Assembly (NCBI RefSeq): GCF_003946245.1
Contig: NZ_RHNN01000010.1
Span: forward strand, 62,001 to 126,000
Source: Levilactobacillus cerevisiae
Lineage (GTDB): Bacteria; Bacillota; Bacilli; Lactobacillales; Lactobacillaceae
Direction of reading: 5' to 3'
Length of the DNA stretch: 64,000 bases
Shown here: positions 1-7,847 of the stretch, piece after piece
Layout: each line of letters begins with the position of its first letter
Numbering within the stretch: position 1 is the stretch's first letter
Notes under the pieces: generated by a model
What the model was told of the DNA's origin: nothing
The model's database searches: none
Seen by the model: only the letters and a program-made list of their open reading frames with translations
Translations under genes and position numbers: made by a program

Positions 1-193
1 TTTGCATCACGGCGTAACCGCCTTCACGGCCCACCGTCGCCGTCAGCGGCATGCCCAACTCCTGGATGCTATTGAGGTCGCGAATGGCCGTACTCCGCGA
101 CACGTGAAACTGCGCCATCAGTTCCGCAATCGTAAAAAATTGGCGGTTATTAATGTAGCGCATCATGGTATTAACGCGAGCTGTTCTTGTCAT
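1..193 (-). CDS. HTH/WYL-type transcriptional regulator (N-terminus only)
   Basis: This gene is cut by the left edge of the window; about 64 N-terminal residues are visible, read from an ATG at 193. They form a DeoR/YafY-type winged helix: a helix beginning MTRTARVN, then FTIAELMAQFHVSRSTAIRDL, then the wing with GREGGYAV. Proteins of this type usually continue into a WYL ligand-sensing domain, which lies outside the window. The gene is divergent from the GyrI-like gene at 275 with only 81 bp between the start codons. That arrangement suggests it controls that gene (inference). A purine-rich GGAAGGAAA stretch precedes the start. Confidence 0.8.
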   Translation of the reverse strand, partial: MTRTARVNTMMRYINNRQFFTIAELMAQFHVSRSTAIRDLNSIQELGMPLTATVGREGGYAVMQ

Positions 194-274
194 ATTTTTC
201 CTTCCTAACAGTGTCAGTTTTTGGTACTATTACTTTCTATAATGAGTCTAACATCTAAAGGAGGCCACGACAAC

Positions 275-745
275 ATGGCAAATTATACAATTGAAACAAA
301 ACCCGCATTTACCGTTTTAGGATTAGACACGATTTTAACAGGCAACTTCCCAGAAATGGGCCAGCAGAAGGCTGATTTCTGGCAAAAGGTCAACGCTGAC
401 CACGCACTCGACAACTTGGCCGGCATCAACGATTACCCCTTTGCCGTCAACGAAGCCATCAACGGCGAGTTCCACTACTACGCCGGCCGGCAAGTAGCAG
501 CGGACACGAACGCCGCTGAAGGCCAACGCCTGATTGAATTTCCAGCGGGCAAATATTTGGTAATCACCGGTGCCGCAGCCGACCAAATGGGCTTGTACAA
601 CGCCCTCGAAGGTCCGGCGTTCGGCGAAATTTTACCGCAACTGAGCGACTACGCCTACGTGGGTGGCCCCAACACTTCTTACATGACGGGCAGCGACGAC
701 GCTGGCGTGCACGGCGAAATGCTGGTGCCGTTGGTGGCGAAATAG
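275..745 (+). CDS. GyrI-like small-molecule-binding domain protein
   Basis: A 156-residue cytosolic protein resembling the GyrI-like/AraC effector-binding fold (SHS2 repeats). The N-terminal strand MANYTIETKPAFTVLGLDT and the later FHYYAGRQVA and IEFPAGKYLVI segments are typical; the last is the usual start of the second repeat. Such domains bind hydrophobic drugs or metabolites, alone or fused to regulators; no ligand can be named here. The start is the ATG at 275 because AAAGGAGG lies 10 bases upstream; reading farther upstream in frame has no such site. It is divergent from the HTH regulator at 1-193. An F1 structured repeat follows the stop in the opposite orientation. Confidence 0.8.
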   Translation: MANYTIETKPAFTVLGLDTILTGNFPEMGQQKADFWQKVNADHALDNLAGINDYPFAVNEAINGEFHYYAGRQVAADTNAAEGQRLIEFPAGKYLVITGAAADQMGLYNALEGPAFGEILPQLSDYAYVGGPNTSYMTGSDDAGVHGEMLVPLVAK

Positions 746-771
746 GCTGAAATTTAGCTAGCGTTAGCCAA

Positions 772-980
772 TCGCCTGCGGCTGCTGGAGATTCCGGCGT
801 CTGTGGGGACCACCTGCGGCCTGAGAAGCGGTCCTCCGGTTCGGTTTGAAGCCTGATAAAAACCATCAGTCTCCAAACACGTCCCACGGTGTAGGCCGAG
901 TAAACCGCTCAGCCAACGCCGTCGTCACAGCTACCTGCATCTCCAGCTGCCTCCGGCTACGATTGATTCTTAACCACTAA
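772..980 (-). ncRNA. F1 structured intergenic element, copy A
   Basis: Read on the minus strand this stretch matches 47128-47320 closely, although the two are about 46 kb apart. The core 803-887 folds into a closed junction: an outer stem (GTGGGAC with GTCCCCAC), an arm GTTTGGAG/CTTCAAAC holding a CTGAT/ATCAG hairpin, and an arm GGACCGC/GTGGTCC. In copy B the hairpin is CTGAC/GTCAG, a compensatory change. G-U pairs occur only when read on this strand, so this strand is probably the RNA. The element also carries a small ORF (866-940). It fills most of the gap between the GyrI-like gene and the next gene; I see no other feature in 981-1140. Confidence 0.6.
866..940 (-). CDS. F1 small ORF, 24 codons, function unknown
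   Basis: An ATG at 940 is preceded by GGAGG nine bases upstream and opens a 24-residue frame that ends in TGA at 866. The peptide starts MQVAVTTALAE and ends PWDVFGD. The sister element at 47159-47227 encodes a 22-residue peptide with the same layout: M-x-x-AV-x-T-x-LA at the start and WD-x-FG-x at the end. The copies differ by substitutions and a 6-base in-frame indel, which favours translation over chance. The stop codon lies at the base of the conserved hairpin. It could be a leader peptide or an independent microprotein; I know of no homologue. Confidence 0.4.
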   Translation of the reverse strand: MQVAVTTALAERFTRPTPWDVFGD

Positions 981-1186
981 ATTGAAGCAGATTTCCATCC
1001 TAATTCTAGTTGTCCAGCTTAGTTTGGTAAGTGGACTGGCGAGAACAGCTACTACGGGGCCTTGAAACGACGTAACAAATATCGCCCACCTAAATTTCTA
1101 GGATCATCATTTTAACGAATCGTTAGTGCAGCTGGCTGACGATTTTTTAGTATAATGGACCTAACCAACAACGAGGAGGGCTTTCC

Positions 1187-1816
1187 ATGAAACATGAATG
1201 GCGCAAGGCAGAAAAGGACTGGTACCTGCCCAAGCAACCCACGATTTTGACGTTACCAGCGCTCAATTTTATCACCGTCGAGGGGCTGGGCGATCCCAAT
1301 CAGCCGGACTTTAGCGACCACATTGCGGCCCTGTATCCGGTGGCCTACCAACTCCGAATGGCGCTGAAGCGGGGCGAGCTGGGTGTGCCTTACGAGTACA
1401 CGGTCTATCCGCTCGAAGGGGTCTGGACCACGACGGACGGCTCGCGAGGTGAAAACCTAAACAAGGCGGCGCTGAAATACAAAATCATGTTGCGCCAACC
1501 AGACCAATTGACGGCGACGGACTTTGCGCAGGCCTTAGCCACAGTACAGGCGAAAAAGACCAATCCCTATTTCGACCAGCTGACCTGGGAAACCTACGCG
1601 GAGGGGCAAGTCCTACAGACAATACATCAAGGTCCATTTGACACGGAACCGGCCACTTTTGCCAAACTGCAGGCGGTCCTGGCTGAGAAAAATTTTCAGG
1701 TCATCCCCACCATGGGCGACTACTGGCACCGCGAAATCTACCTGACCGATACCCGTCGAACCGCACCGGAGAAGGCGAAAACGGTGTTGCGGTACCGGGT
1801 CCAATCGAACGGGTGA
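1187..1816 (+). CDS. GyrI-like domain protein (COG4832-type)
   Basis: A 209-residue cytosolic protein of the GyrI-like family often annotated as a transcriptional regulator although it has no HTH. It starts with the usual MKHEWRKAEKDWYLPKQPTILTLPALNFITVEGLGDPN. It continues with YPVAYQLRMALKR, YPLEGVWTT, and the second half containing ALKYKIMLRQP, QTIHQGPFDTEPATFAKL and HREIYLTD. The role is probably small-molecule binding; the ligand is unknown. The start is supported by GAGGAGGG nine bases upstream and a TATAAT at about 1150. It is not in an operon: a bidirectional hairpin terminator follows. It is not a close duplicate of the 275-745 protein. Confidence 0.8.
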   Translation: MKHEWRKAEKDWYLPKQPTILTLPALNFITVEGLGDPNQPDFSDHIAALYPVAYQLRMALKRGELGVPYEYTVYPLEGVWTTTDGSRGENLNKAALKYKIMLRQPDQLTATDFAQALATVQAKKTNPYFDQLTWETYAEGQVLQTIHQGPFDTEPATFAKLQAVLAEKNFQVIPTMGDYWHREIYLTDTRRTAPEKAKTVLRYRVQSNG

Positions 1817-1849
1817 GTTAGGTAGTCACGAAAATTTAGAGACTGAAAA

Positions 1850-1882
1850 CAGGGCCACGACGGTTGTCGCGACCCTGCTTTT
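1850..1882. terminator. Bidirectional intrinsic terminator
   Basis: A GC-rich hairpin (CAGGG...CGAC, loop GGTT, GTCG...CCCTG) lies between two convergent genes, with A-rich sequence on one side and a T-run on the other. Confidence 0.7.
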
Positions 1883-1911
1883 GCGTGCTTGACTTTATAG
1901 TGTGAAATCAG

Positions 1912-3315
1912 CTAAGCGCCCTCTGCCACACGCTGCTTATCCCGAATCGTGAACGTGACGGCCACAACAATCACCATGACCACCAGCCCCAGGCCCAGCG
2001 CCAGTTGCGTGCCCAATTGCGTTTGGGCAACGGCGCTACTGGCGGGTCGGAGTTGGCCGCCAATTGCTAATAGGGCGGCCATAATGGCGGTTCCCAGCGA
2101 GCCGGCGTACTGTTGGAGCGTGTTGAAGGCCGCGTTGCCGTCACCCAATTGTGGGCGGGGTAGCTGTTGCAGGCCAAAGGTTAAGAGGTTGTTGAACATG
2201 AAGCTGAAACCCATTTGAAACAGAATGAATAAGCCGATAATCAAAGGAACCGATAAATGATTGGCCACGAAGACAAATAAACCCATCGTCAACAGTAAGC
2301 AGCCGGCCCCCAACCGTAAGGGCAAACGCACGCCACGGCGGTCCATGGTTTTACCGGCCACGGGTGAGAGCACCGCTGACGTCAAGCTCCCGGCCAAGAG
2401 CATCAGGCCCGAGACCATGGCGTTTTTCCCCAGCACTAATTGCGCAAAGTTGGGCAACAGGAAGGTTAAGCCAATTTGGACAAACTGAATCAAAAAATAC
2501 AGCAGGAGCGCCTTACTGAAGGCGGCTTGCTTGAAAATGCTGAGCTGGAGCAACGGAGCGGCACTGCGGTTGGCCAGCCAGATGAACAGGCCGAGCGCCA
2601 CGCAGGCTGCCAGGAAGAGACCGTAGAAGCCGGGGGCCGCAAAGCCAGCGCTACCGGCATTGTTGACAGCTAACGTGGCCAGACCCAGGGCAGCGACAAT
2701 CACCAGAAACTGGCCGATTGGGAAGCGTTGCCGGTGCGTGTCGCCCGTAGCCGTCAGGTGTTTGGCCGCGACCCACCAGGAAATCAGACCGATGGGGAGG
2801 GTTAACCAGAAAATTAAGCGCCAGCTAAACAATTGCGTCATTAAGCCACCATAGGTCGGACCCAGTGACGGTGCCAATGCAATCAGCATGCCGGCGGTCC
2901 CGGTGAAGCGTCCTTGTTGGGCAAATGGCACCTGATGCATGATCAAAGAAAAGACTAGGGGCATGGCAAAGCCGGTCCCGACGGCCTGAATGATTCGGCC
3001 ACAGAGGAGCACCAGCAGGGAAGGCGCCAGTGCGCAGAGCACGCCGCCGACCAGAAAGGCTGTCCCACCAATGCCAATGATGGTTCGGGGGTGGAAGCGC
3101 CCCTGGATGAACGCCGTCACGGCCATGGTTGCGGCGACCGCCAGCAGATAGGCCGTCGTGACCCATTGCACGGCGTTGAGCGAAGCTGAGAATTGGTGCA
3201 TGAGCGTGGGAAACGTCACGTTCATGGACGTTTCCACCAGGACCCCACAGAAGGCGAGCCCGGCCGTCCCGAAGATGGCGAATTTAGTTGCGGATGGTAT
3301 TGCGTTTGAAGCCAT
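1912..3315 (-). CDS. MFS drug exporter, DHA2 (EmrB/QacA) family
   Basis: A 467-residue proton-coupled multidrug efflux protein. Length and hydrophobic pattern fit the 14-helix DHA2 group. Visible signatures are TFPTLMHQFSASLNAVQWVTTAYLL in helices 1-2, the GRFHPR loop with GRIIQAVGTGFAMPLVFS, and the antiporter motif C-like APSLGPTYGGLM near residue 150. Substrates cannot be predicted. The ATG at 3315 has GGAGG nine bases upstream. A promoter (3449-3478) and a CAGGAAAA inverted repeat (3336-3376) precede it, so it is probably controlled by a regulator or efflux-linked signal not encoded next to it. Confidence 0.9.
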   Translation of the reverse strand: MASNAIPSATKFAIFGTAGLAFCGVLVETSMNVTFPTLMHQFSASLNAVQWVTTAYLLAVAATMAVTAFIQGRFHPRTIIGIGGTAFLVGGVLCALAPSLLVLLCGRIIQAVGTGFAMPLVFSLIMHQVPFAQQGRFTGTAGMLIALAPSLGPTYGGLMTQLFSWRLIFWLTLPIGLISWWVAAKHLTATGDTHRQRFPIGQFLVIVAALGLATLAVNNAGSAGFAAPGFYGLFLAACVALGLFIWLANRSAAPLLQLSIFKQAAFSKALLLYFLIQFVQIGLTFLLPNFAQLVLGKNAMVSGLMLLAGSLTSAVLSPVAGKTMDRRGVRLPLRLGAGCLLLTMGLFVFVANHLSVPLIIGLFILFQMGFSFMFNNLLTFGLQQLPRPQLGDGNAAFNTLQQYAGSLGTAIMAALLAIGGQLRPASSAVAQTQLGTQLALGLGLVVMVIVVAVTFTIRDKQRVAEGA

Positions 3316-3335
3316 AAAATAAAACCTCCATTAGT

Positions 3336-3376
3336 CAGGAAAAAGTACGATTTACGACGAAATCATACTTTTCCTG
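3336..3376 (-). promoter_or_regulatory. Inverted repeat in the MFS leader
   Basis: CAGGAAAAAGTA at 3336-3347 and TACTTTTCCTG at 3366-3376 form an inverted repeat, with an inner GATTT/AAATC pair. A third half site TTTTCCTG lies at 3428-3435, near the promoter. It looks like an operator set or an RNA hairpin in the 5' UTR; the binding protein is unknown. Confidence 0.45.
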
Positions 3377-3448
3377 GGTAACGGAGGTCGTTCCAGGATG
3401 TACAAGTATTGTTGTTTTTGATCGTTATTTTCCTGACGTGATACCTTC

Positions 3449-3478
3449 AGTATACCCCGAAAATTCAGGATATTTCAA
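3449..3478 (-). promoter_or_regulatory. Sigma-A promoter of the MFS exporter
   Basis: On the minus strand TTGAAA (3478-3473) is followed after 18 bases by TATACT (3454-3449), close to consensus. Confidence 0.6.
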
Positions 3479-3481
3479 ACG

Positions 3482-4138
3482 TTATTTTAGCCACTGGAGC
3501 ACTTCGTCCAGCGTTTGGACCATGTGAACCGGGCGGGCCGTCGCGGTTGGTTGGGCATTTTCCCGGTTGACCCAGATGGATGGCCAGGTCAGTTCGTTGG
3601 CGGGAACGATGTCGCTGGCGTACCCCTGAGCGATGTGCCAGTGGTTCTCGGGGGTGAGGCCGTAGTGGGTGGTCACGGCGTTGAAGAAGGTGTGGTCGGG
3701 CTTGTAAGCGTGCACGTCCTCGGCGGTCCAAACGTCAAACGGTACCTCAAGTGCGGCGGCGTTGGCGGGGATGATGTCCCAACTGGAATTGGACATCATG
3801 ATCAGGTGGTAACCGCGGTCCCGCAACGTTTTCAAGGTCGGAATCACTTCGGGAAATGGCTTGAGAGCGCGGTGAGCTAGTAACACTTCCGGATAGTAGC
3901 GTTCAAATTGATGCTGCAGGTCAAACTGGTAGTCCAAATGAATGAGGTTGTTGCGCGTCAGGAGGTCGTAGTCCAGGTAGGGATGCATGTTGTTGCGGTC
4001 GTCCTGGTAGGCGATGAAACGTTGGCGGGCCAGGGTGGCGTCGACGCCGATCTCGTGCGCGATCCGCATGATTTCGGCGTAGGTGCCCTCTTCGCGGAGG
4101 AGTGTGCCGTAACAGTCAAAGGTGAGAAATTTAGTCAT
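3482..4138 (-). CDS. HAD superfamily hydrolase, haloacid dehalogenase type II-like
   Basis: A 218-residue cytosolic phosphatase or dehalogenase-like enzyme. Motif I is TFDCYGTLL with nucleophile Asp8; the second Asp is replaced, as in L-2-haloacid dehalogenases. Motif II is MMSNSS, motif III the Lys in HAYKPDHTF, and motif IV HIAQGYASDIVPA. A helical cap lies between motifs I and II. In lactobacilli such proteins usually act as phosphatases of unknown substrate (family knowledge). The ATG at 4138 is chosen over a TTG three bases upstream because it has GGAAG at suitable spacing. No operon partner is evident. Confidence 0.85.
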   Translation of the reverse strand: MTKFLTFDCYGTLLREEGTYAEIMRIAHEIGVDATLARQRFIAYQDDRNNMHPYLDYDLLTRNNLIHLDYQFDLQHQFERYYPEVLLAHRALKPFPEVIPTLKTLRDRGYHLIMMSNSSWDIIPANAAALEVPFDVWTAEDVHAYKPDHTFFNAVTTHYGLTPENHWHIAQGYASDIVPANELTWPSIWVNRENAQPTATARPVHMVQTLDEVLQWLK

Positions 4139-4178
4139 CAAAATAACTTCCTTTACGAGTAGTTAAGCCGCGTAAGCA

Positions 4179-4206
4179 AAAAACCACCTGTAGAGGTGGT
4201 TTTTGC
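4179..4206 (-). terminator. Intrinsic terminator ending the dhaT 3' UTR
   Basis: AAACCACCT, loop CTAC, AGGTGGTTT followed by T residues on the minus strand. It lies about 480 bases after the dhaT stop codon and just before the HAD gene, so it closes a long untranslated tail. Confidence 0.7.
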
Positions 4207-4518
4207 GTGGCTGTAATGCACAATCAATCAATTTTTAGGGATGACCACGAGGGGGTAACCAGGTGGCCATCGTATTTTCCAGCCGGTTAGGTGGTTAGCG
4301 CTAACCGGCAAGCAGATCAGTACCGTACGCACGTCACAGACGAGACAGCGGGGGGCTGTTGGGTTTGCGGGCGTGGCTCAAAGGCAAGGTGGCTGTCGGG
4401 ACTGGCCGGCAGGGCTTGGGTTTGGGGGTACTGGTCGAGAACGCGTAGAGCCAGCGGGGGGGACGACTTCTTTGAGATTTTTGGGACTGGTTAGGTTCCT
4501 CGAAGCTTCAGATTAGTT
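4207..4518 (-). other. Non-coding tail of the dhaT transcript
   Basis: There is no convincing gene in this stretch. Read on the minus strand it contains ATGGCCACCTGG (4270-4259), also present at 63302-63313 downstream of another F3 element. It also has a pyrimidine-rich CCCAAGCCCTGCCGGCC segment similar to that locus, and a CCGGTTAG/CTAACCGG inverted repeat at about 4281-4308. It is likely part of the 3' UTR. Confidence 0.4.
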
Positions 4519-4690
4519 GAGCCCGTTTGGTTGGTTCTACACGTTTCTGTTCCGGAGGCTTGCGGCTTCCGAAACGTGCTCCGAGAGCCAGCTCCTTCCG
4601 CTTAACACCGTAACGAAAATCTCCCAGAAACGGGGAGATTCCCGTTACGCCGTTAATGCTCGGGAGCTTAACGGCTCTCTCCGCACTCTA
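4519..4690 (-). ncRNA. F3 structured 3'-UTR element, copy I
   Basis: Read on the minus strand the element begins with the dhaT stop codon (TAGAGTGCGGAG). The outer stem is GTGC-GGA-GAGAGCC (4686-4673) paired with GGCTCTC-GGA-GCAC (4589-4576). The F3 copies at 53725 and 62735 keep the GTGC/GCAC ends but have GCGGGGC/GCCCCGC in the middle, so the stem covaries. An inner 16-bp hairpin (CGTAACGGGAATCTCC/GGGAGATTTTCGTTACG) pairs with two G-U wobbles on this strand. Conserved GTTTCGGA and GTGTAGAACCA segments follow. Confidence 0.65.
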
Positions 4691-5860
4691 CTTTGCATCG
4701 TAAGCTGCTTGGAAAATCTTGATAATATCTTCTTTAGTCCCAACACGTGGGTTAGAGAAGGCGTTCCCATCCTTCAAGGCGTTTTCAGCCATCAGTTCAA
4801 AGTCTTCTGGCTTTGCACCGATTTCCTTGATGGACTTAGGAATACCAACGTCTTCTGACATTTGCTTCATGGCCTTGATGGACAATTCAGCAGCGTCACG
4901 CGTTGACAAACCATCAGTGTTTTCGCCCATGATTTCAGCTAATTCAGCGAAACGTTCTGGGCAAGCAATGATGTTGTATTCTTCAACGTAAGGCAGGAGT
5001 AAGGCACAGCAAACACCATGAGGCGCGTCGTATTGACCACCCAATTGGTGAGCCATGGCATGAACGTAACCTAAGTTAGCGTTGTTGAAGGCCATCCCGG
5101 CTAACATTTCAGCTTCGACCATCTTGGTCCGAGCTTCAAGGTTGTGGCCGTTAGCAACGGCTTCACGTAAGGAAGTTTCAATTAACTTGATGGCTTCGAT
5201 ACATTGTGAGTCGGTGATTGGGTTGTGGTCAACGGAAACGTAAGGTTCGATGGATTGAACGAAGGCGTCCATCCCAGTAGCGGCGGTTAAGCCCTTAGGA
5301 ACATCGAGCATCAAAGTAGGGTCGTTGTATGAAACCAACGGAATGTTCCGCCATGAAACAACGACGAACTTCAAATGGGTTTCTTCGTTCGTGATAACGG
5401 CGTGACGAGTCAATTCTGAACCCGTCCCAGCAGTCGTGTTAACGGCGATCAGTGGTGGCAAAGCCTTGTCGAGCGTTTCGATCCCAGCTAACTTGGTGAT
5501 GTCATCACCGTTAGTCAAGATAATGCCGGCACCTTTACCAGTATCATGAGCAGAACCCCCACCAACAGTGATGATGGAGTCAGCGCCTGATTCTTCGTAA
5601 AGTTTCTTAACTTCTTTGATGTTGCGAATCTTAGGGTTCGGTTCAACGTTGTTGTATACAACGTAGTCAACACCAGCAGCCTTTAAAGAATCCAAGGTCT
5701 GTTCAACCGCACCGTTTTCCATTCCTTCGAGGAACTTATCCGTTACGATGACGGGCTTCTTCATCCCTAACATCTTTGCACGGTCACCAATCTTGCTAAT
5801 TACGCCAGGGCCAAAGAAATTGACACTGGGCATAAGAAAGTCATAACTACGTTCAGCCAT
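4688..5860 (-). CDS. dhaT: 1,3-propanediol dehydrogenase, iron-dependent alcohol dehydrogenase
   Basis: A 390-residue cytosolic group III alcohol dehydrogenase that reduces 3-hydroxypropionaldehyde to 1,3-propanediol with NADH, regenerating NAD+ in heterofermentative lactobacilli. The N-terminus DFLMPSVNFFGPGVISKIGDR matches my memory of the Limosilactobacillus reuteri enzyme. GGGSAHDTGKG binds the cofactor. Iron ligands lie in the GMDAF Asp region and the His residues of HAMAHQLGG and DAPHG. No glycerol dehydratase genes are nearby, so it may also act on other aldehydes. A cre site overlaps the -35 box, suggesting CcpA repression. The stop codon is the first triplet of an F3 element. Confidence 0.92.
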   Translation of the reverse strand: MAERSYDFLMPSVNFFGPGVISKIGDRAKMLGMKKPVIVTDKFLEGMENGAVEQTLDSLKAAGVDYVVYNNVEPNPKIRNIKEVKKLYEESGADSIITVGGGSAHDTGKGAGIILTNGDDITKLAGIETLDKALPPLIAVNTTAGTGSELTRHAVITNEETHLKFVVVSWRNIPLVSYNDPTLMLDVPKGLTAATGMDAFVQSIEPYVSVDHNPITDSQCIEAIKLIETSLREAVANGHNLEARTKMVEAEMLAGMAFNNANLGYVHAMAHQLGGQYDAPHGVCCALLLPYVEEYNIIACPERFAELAEIMGENTDGLSTRDAAELSIKAMKQMSEDVGIPKSIKEIGAKPEDFELMAENALKDGNAFSNPRVGTKEDIIKIFQAAYDAK

Positions 5861-5918
5861 TATACAAATGCCTTCTTTCGGAAGTTTTGAAAATCATTGG
5901 TACCAATTTCACAAAGCA

Positions 5919-5956
5919 ATTATAACCAAAATATTTACAGTTTGCAACCGGTTTCG
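5919..5956 (-). promoter_or_regulatory. dhaT promoter with overlapping cre site
   Basis: On the minus strand TTGCAA (5947-5942), a 17-base spacer and TATAAT (5924-5919) form a near-consensus promoter. TGCAACCGGTTTCG (5943-5956) is a near match to the CcpA cre consensus and covers the -35 box. A perfect palindrome ATTGGTACCAAT (5896-5907) lies in the early leader. The rest of 5957-6210 holds nothing else I can identify. Confidence 0.6.
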
Positions 5957-6252
5957 GTAAAAGGTTCGTTAGTTGTCTGAGAAAACCTGAGTGTATCGCC
6001 GGTTTAACGGTATTCACTCTGCCCAAAGAAAATTTATTTATCGCTTACAAAAATGGAAACGGGTTAATGAAAGAGTAAACAAATAGGTCTCATTTGCAAG
6101 TGATTTTTCGACTAGAGCACGTGCTTCACGAGGTTTCAGCGGACCGTGAACCCCCTAACGCAATTTACGGGTTCTGGGAGTAGGAATGGGTTAATCAAGT
6201 GGCTGAAAAATGGCTATAATGGAGTTAATAAGTGGATAAGAAGGATTGGTGT

Positions 6253-7233
6253 ATGAAAGAATTGAATGCGCATCGCAAACAGGAACAAGCTGAGTGGCAG
6301 GCACGCCAACAAGCCGAGCTGGCCAAGCTCCATGGCGCCCAGCATCATTTGTATCTCAACGTGGGGGCCTACCTGTTTATTTCGGTGATTGAATTTTATT
6401 TAGCCATTATTGGGCACTCGCAAACGTTGCGGGCCGACGCGCTGAACAATTTGTCCGGGATTATTTCGTCGGTTTTGTTATTAATCGGTATCTACATCGC
6501 CCGCGATATCCACGACGATGATCTGATGGGCCAACCGTTGCCGGAAGACTACAGCCACAGTGGCCAGCGCCTCCAGCTGACGCGTTTTCATTACGAAACG
6601 GTGTTCACCATGATTACGGGAATCGTGATGATTGCGATTGCGGCGAGCGTCATCTACGGTGGTATCAAAAGCCTGTTGAATCCGGCTGAACAGGAAGTTC
6701 CGCAACCCATCACGTTGTTGGGAGCGGGCATCGCGGCCGTGGTCATGCTGGGCGTCTGGTGGCTCAACAAGCGGGCCGGTCGGAAATTGAAAAACGCCGC
6801 GTTGACGGCCGCCGCGCAGGATAGTCTGAGTGATGCCGTCACCAGTCTGGGGACCATGGTAGCGATTGGTGGCGCCCTGGCCTTTAAACTCAGTTGGCTA
6901 GATGGCGTGGCCAGTATCTTGGTCGGGATTTTCATTCTGACGGCGGGCATCAAGATTTTTCGGGTAAGCAGCCTGAACCTGGCCGATTACTTTGATCCGC
7001 AGGTGGAAGAACAATTTCGGCAAATGGCCGCCAGTTTCACCGGTGTCAAACGGGTGGAGGACCTCAAGGCCCACTACAACGGCAACGTGGTCACGGTCGA
7101 CATGGTGATTGCGGTTGACGCCCATATGGAAGTGCAAGACAGTTATCGCCTGGGCGAGGAAATTGAAGCTGCCATGCGCCGGGAATTCGGGGTCGTGGAC
7201 ACCAACGTGATGGCGGTGCCGGCTGAGGAGTAG
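6253..7233 (+). CDS. Cation diffusion facilitator metal exporter
   Basis: A 326-residue CDF transporter: a charged N-terminus, six predicted helices (about residues 32-220) and a cytosolic C-terminal metal-binding domain ending in DTNVMAVP. Transport-site positions are DALNN (Asp62) in helix 2 and DSLSD (Asp190/Asp194) in helix 5. The zinc-type HxxxD pair is absent, so manganese or iron export is more likely than zinc (inference from CDF subgroup rules). The ATG at 6253 is preferred to the GTG at 6232 because AAGAAGG sits eight bases before it. A TATAAT lies at 6215-6220. It is a single-gene unit. Confidence 0.88.
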   Translation: MKELNAHRKQEQAEWQARQQAELAKLHGAQHHLYLNVGAYLFISVIEFYLAIIGHSQTLRADALNNLSGIISSVLLLIGIYIARDIHDDDLMGQPLPEDYSHSGQRLQLTRFHYETVFTMITGIVMIAIAASVIYGGIKSLLNPAEQEVPQPITLLGAGIAAVVMLGVWWLNKRAGRKLKNAALTAAAQDSLSDAVTSLGTMVAIGGALAFKLSWLDGVASILVGIFILTAGIKIFRVSSLNLADYFDPQVEEQFRQMAASFTGVKRVEDLKAHYNGNVVTVDMVIAVDAHMEVQDSYRLGEEIEAAMRREFGVVDTNVMAVPAEE

Positions 7234-7272
7234 GCGAAGCGAACGGTAGTTAATTAAACTTGTAGTATAAAA

Positions 7273-7306
7273 AGGAGACACAATTATTAGTTGTGCCTCC
7301 TTTTGT
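7273..7306. terminator. Bidirectional intrinsic terminator
   Basis: AAAGGAG-A-CACAA, loop, TTGTG-C-CTCCTTTT between convergent genes, with A/T tracts on both sides. Confidence 0.75.
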
Positions 7307-7397
7307 TATCAATATCTAGTTATTATTCAATTCAGTAGTGGCTTTAAAACTTATTAAACAATGTTTAAGTAGCCAAGTATACATTCGAAAGTCTTTA

Positions 7398-7847
7398 TTA
7401 GTTACTAATTAATAATTCAGTGATTCGTTCCCGCAACGCCCCGTCGCGCTCGGCATCATACTCATACTGGTCGGCGAACCAATGGTCTGGTGAATAAAGC
7501 CAGACCGGTTTGACACGACGCTCCGCGGGTTCGGTGGCGTAACGGGGAAAGACGTGGGCGTGCAGAAACTGATCGGTATTGCCCAGAATATCATAGTTGA
7601 TGCGTTCACAGCTAGTTGCCTGCAGGACGGCATCGCCCAACACTCGCATGCTTTGAAGAAAGGCGGTACTTTCGGCTAGGGTTAAGTCGTTTAGTGCGGC
7701 GACGTTTCGCTTGGGTAGCAGGATTGCGTAGCCGGGGAGAAATTGGGTGTCGCCATAAACTGCGAAGCCACCAGGCAAGGTTGCCATGACCATCGGGTTG
7801 GTGCCATCGATTGCCGCTTGAATCCGATTGTCTCGCCAAGAACTCAT
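7398..7847 (-). CDS. HIT-like domain protein
   Basis: A 149-residue protein of the histidine triad superfamily (nucleotide hydrolases and transferases). The core NYDILGNTDQFLHAHVFPRY contains His96 and His98; the third His of the HxHxH triad is Phe100. That pattern occurs in a HIT-like subgroup, so activity is plausible but not proven. GGFAVYGDTQFLPGYAILLPKR is the usual first half of the fold. The ATG at 7847 overlaps the stop of the upstream peptidase gene by four bases (ATGA), which implies translational coupling. A GGGAGGT site lies within the end of that gene. The substrate is unknown. Confidence 0.8.
   Translation of the reverse strand: MSSWRDNRIQAAIDGTNPMVMATLPGGFAVYGDTQFLPGYAILLPKRNVAALNDLTLAESTAFLQSMRVLGDAVLQATSCERINYDILGNTDQFLHAHVFPRYATEPAERRVKPVWLYSPDHWFADQYEYDAERDGALRERITELLISN

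Noticed and set aside
4517-4858. Open frames carrying a shared peptide ASETC-x-x-QL-PLN (4517 plus; 53810 and 62641 minus)
   Set aside because: All three are translations of the antisense strand of F3 repeats. There is no ribosome binding site, and the shared peptide is explained by the conserved RNA blocks.
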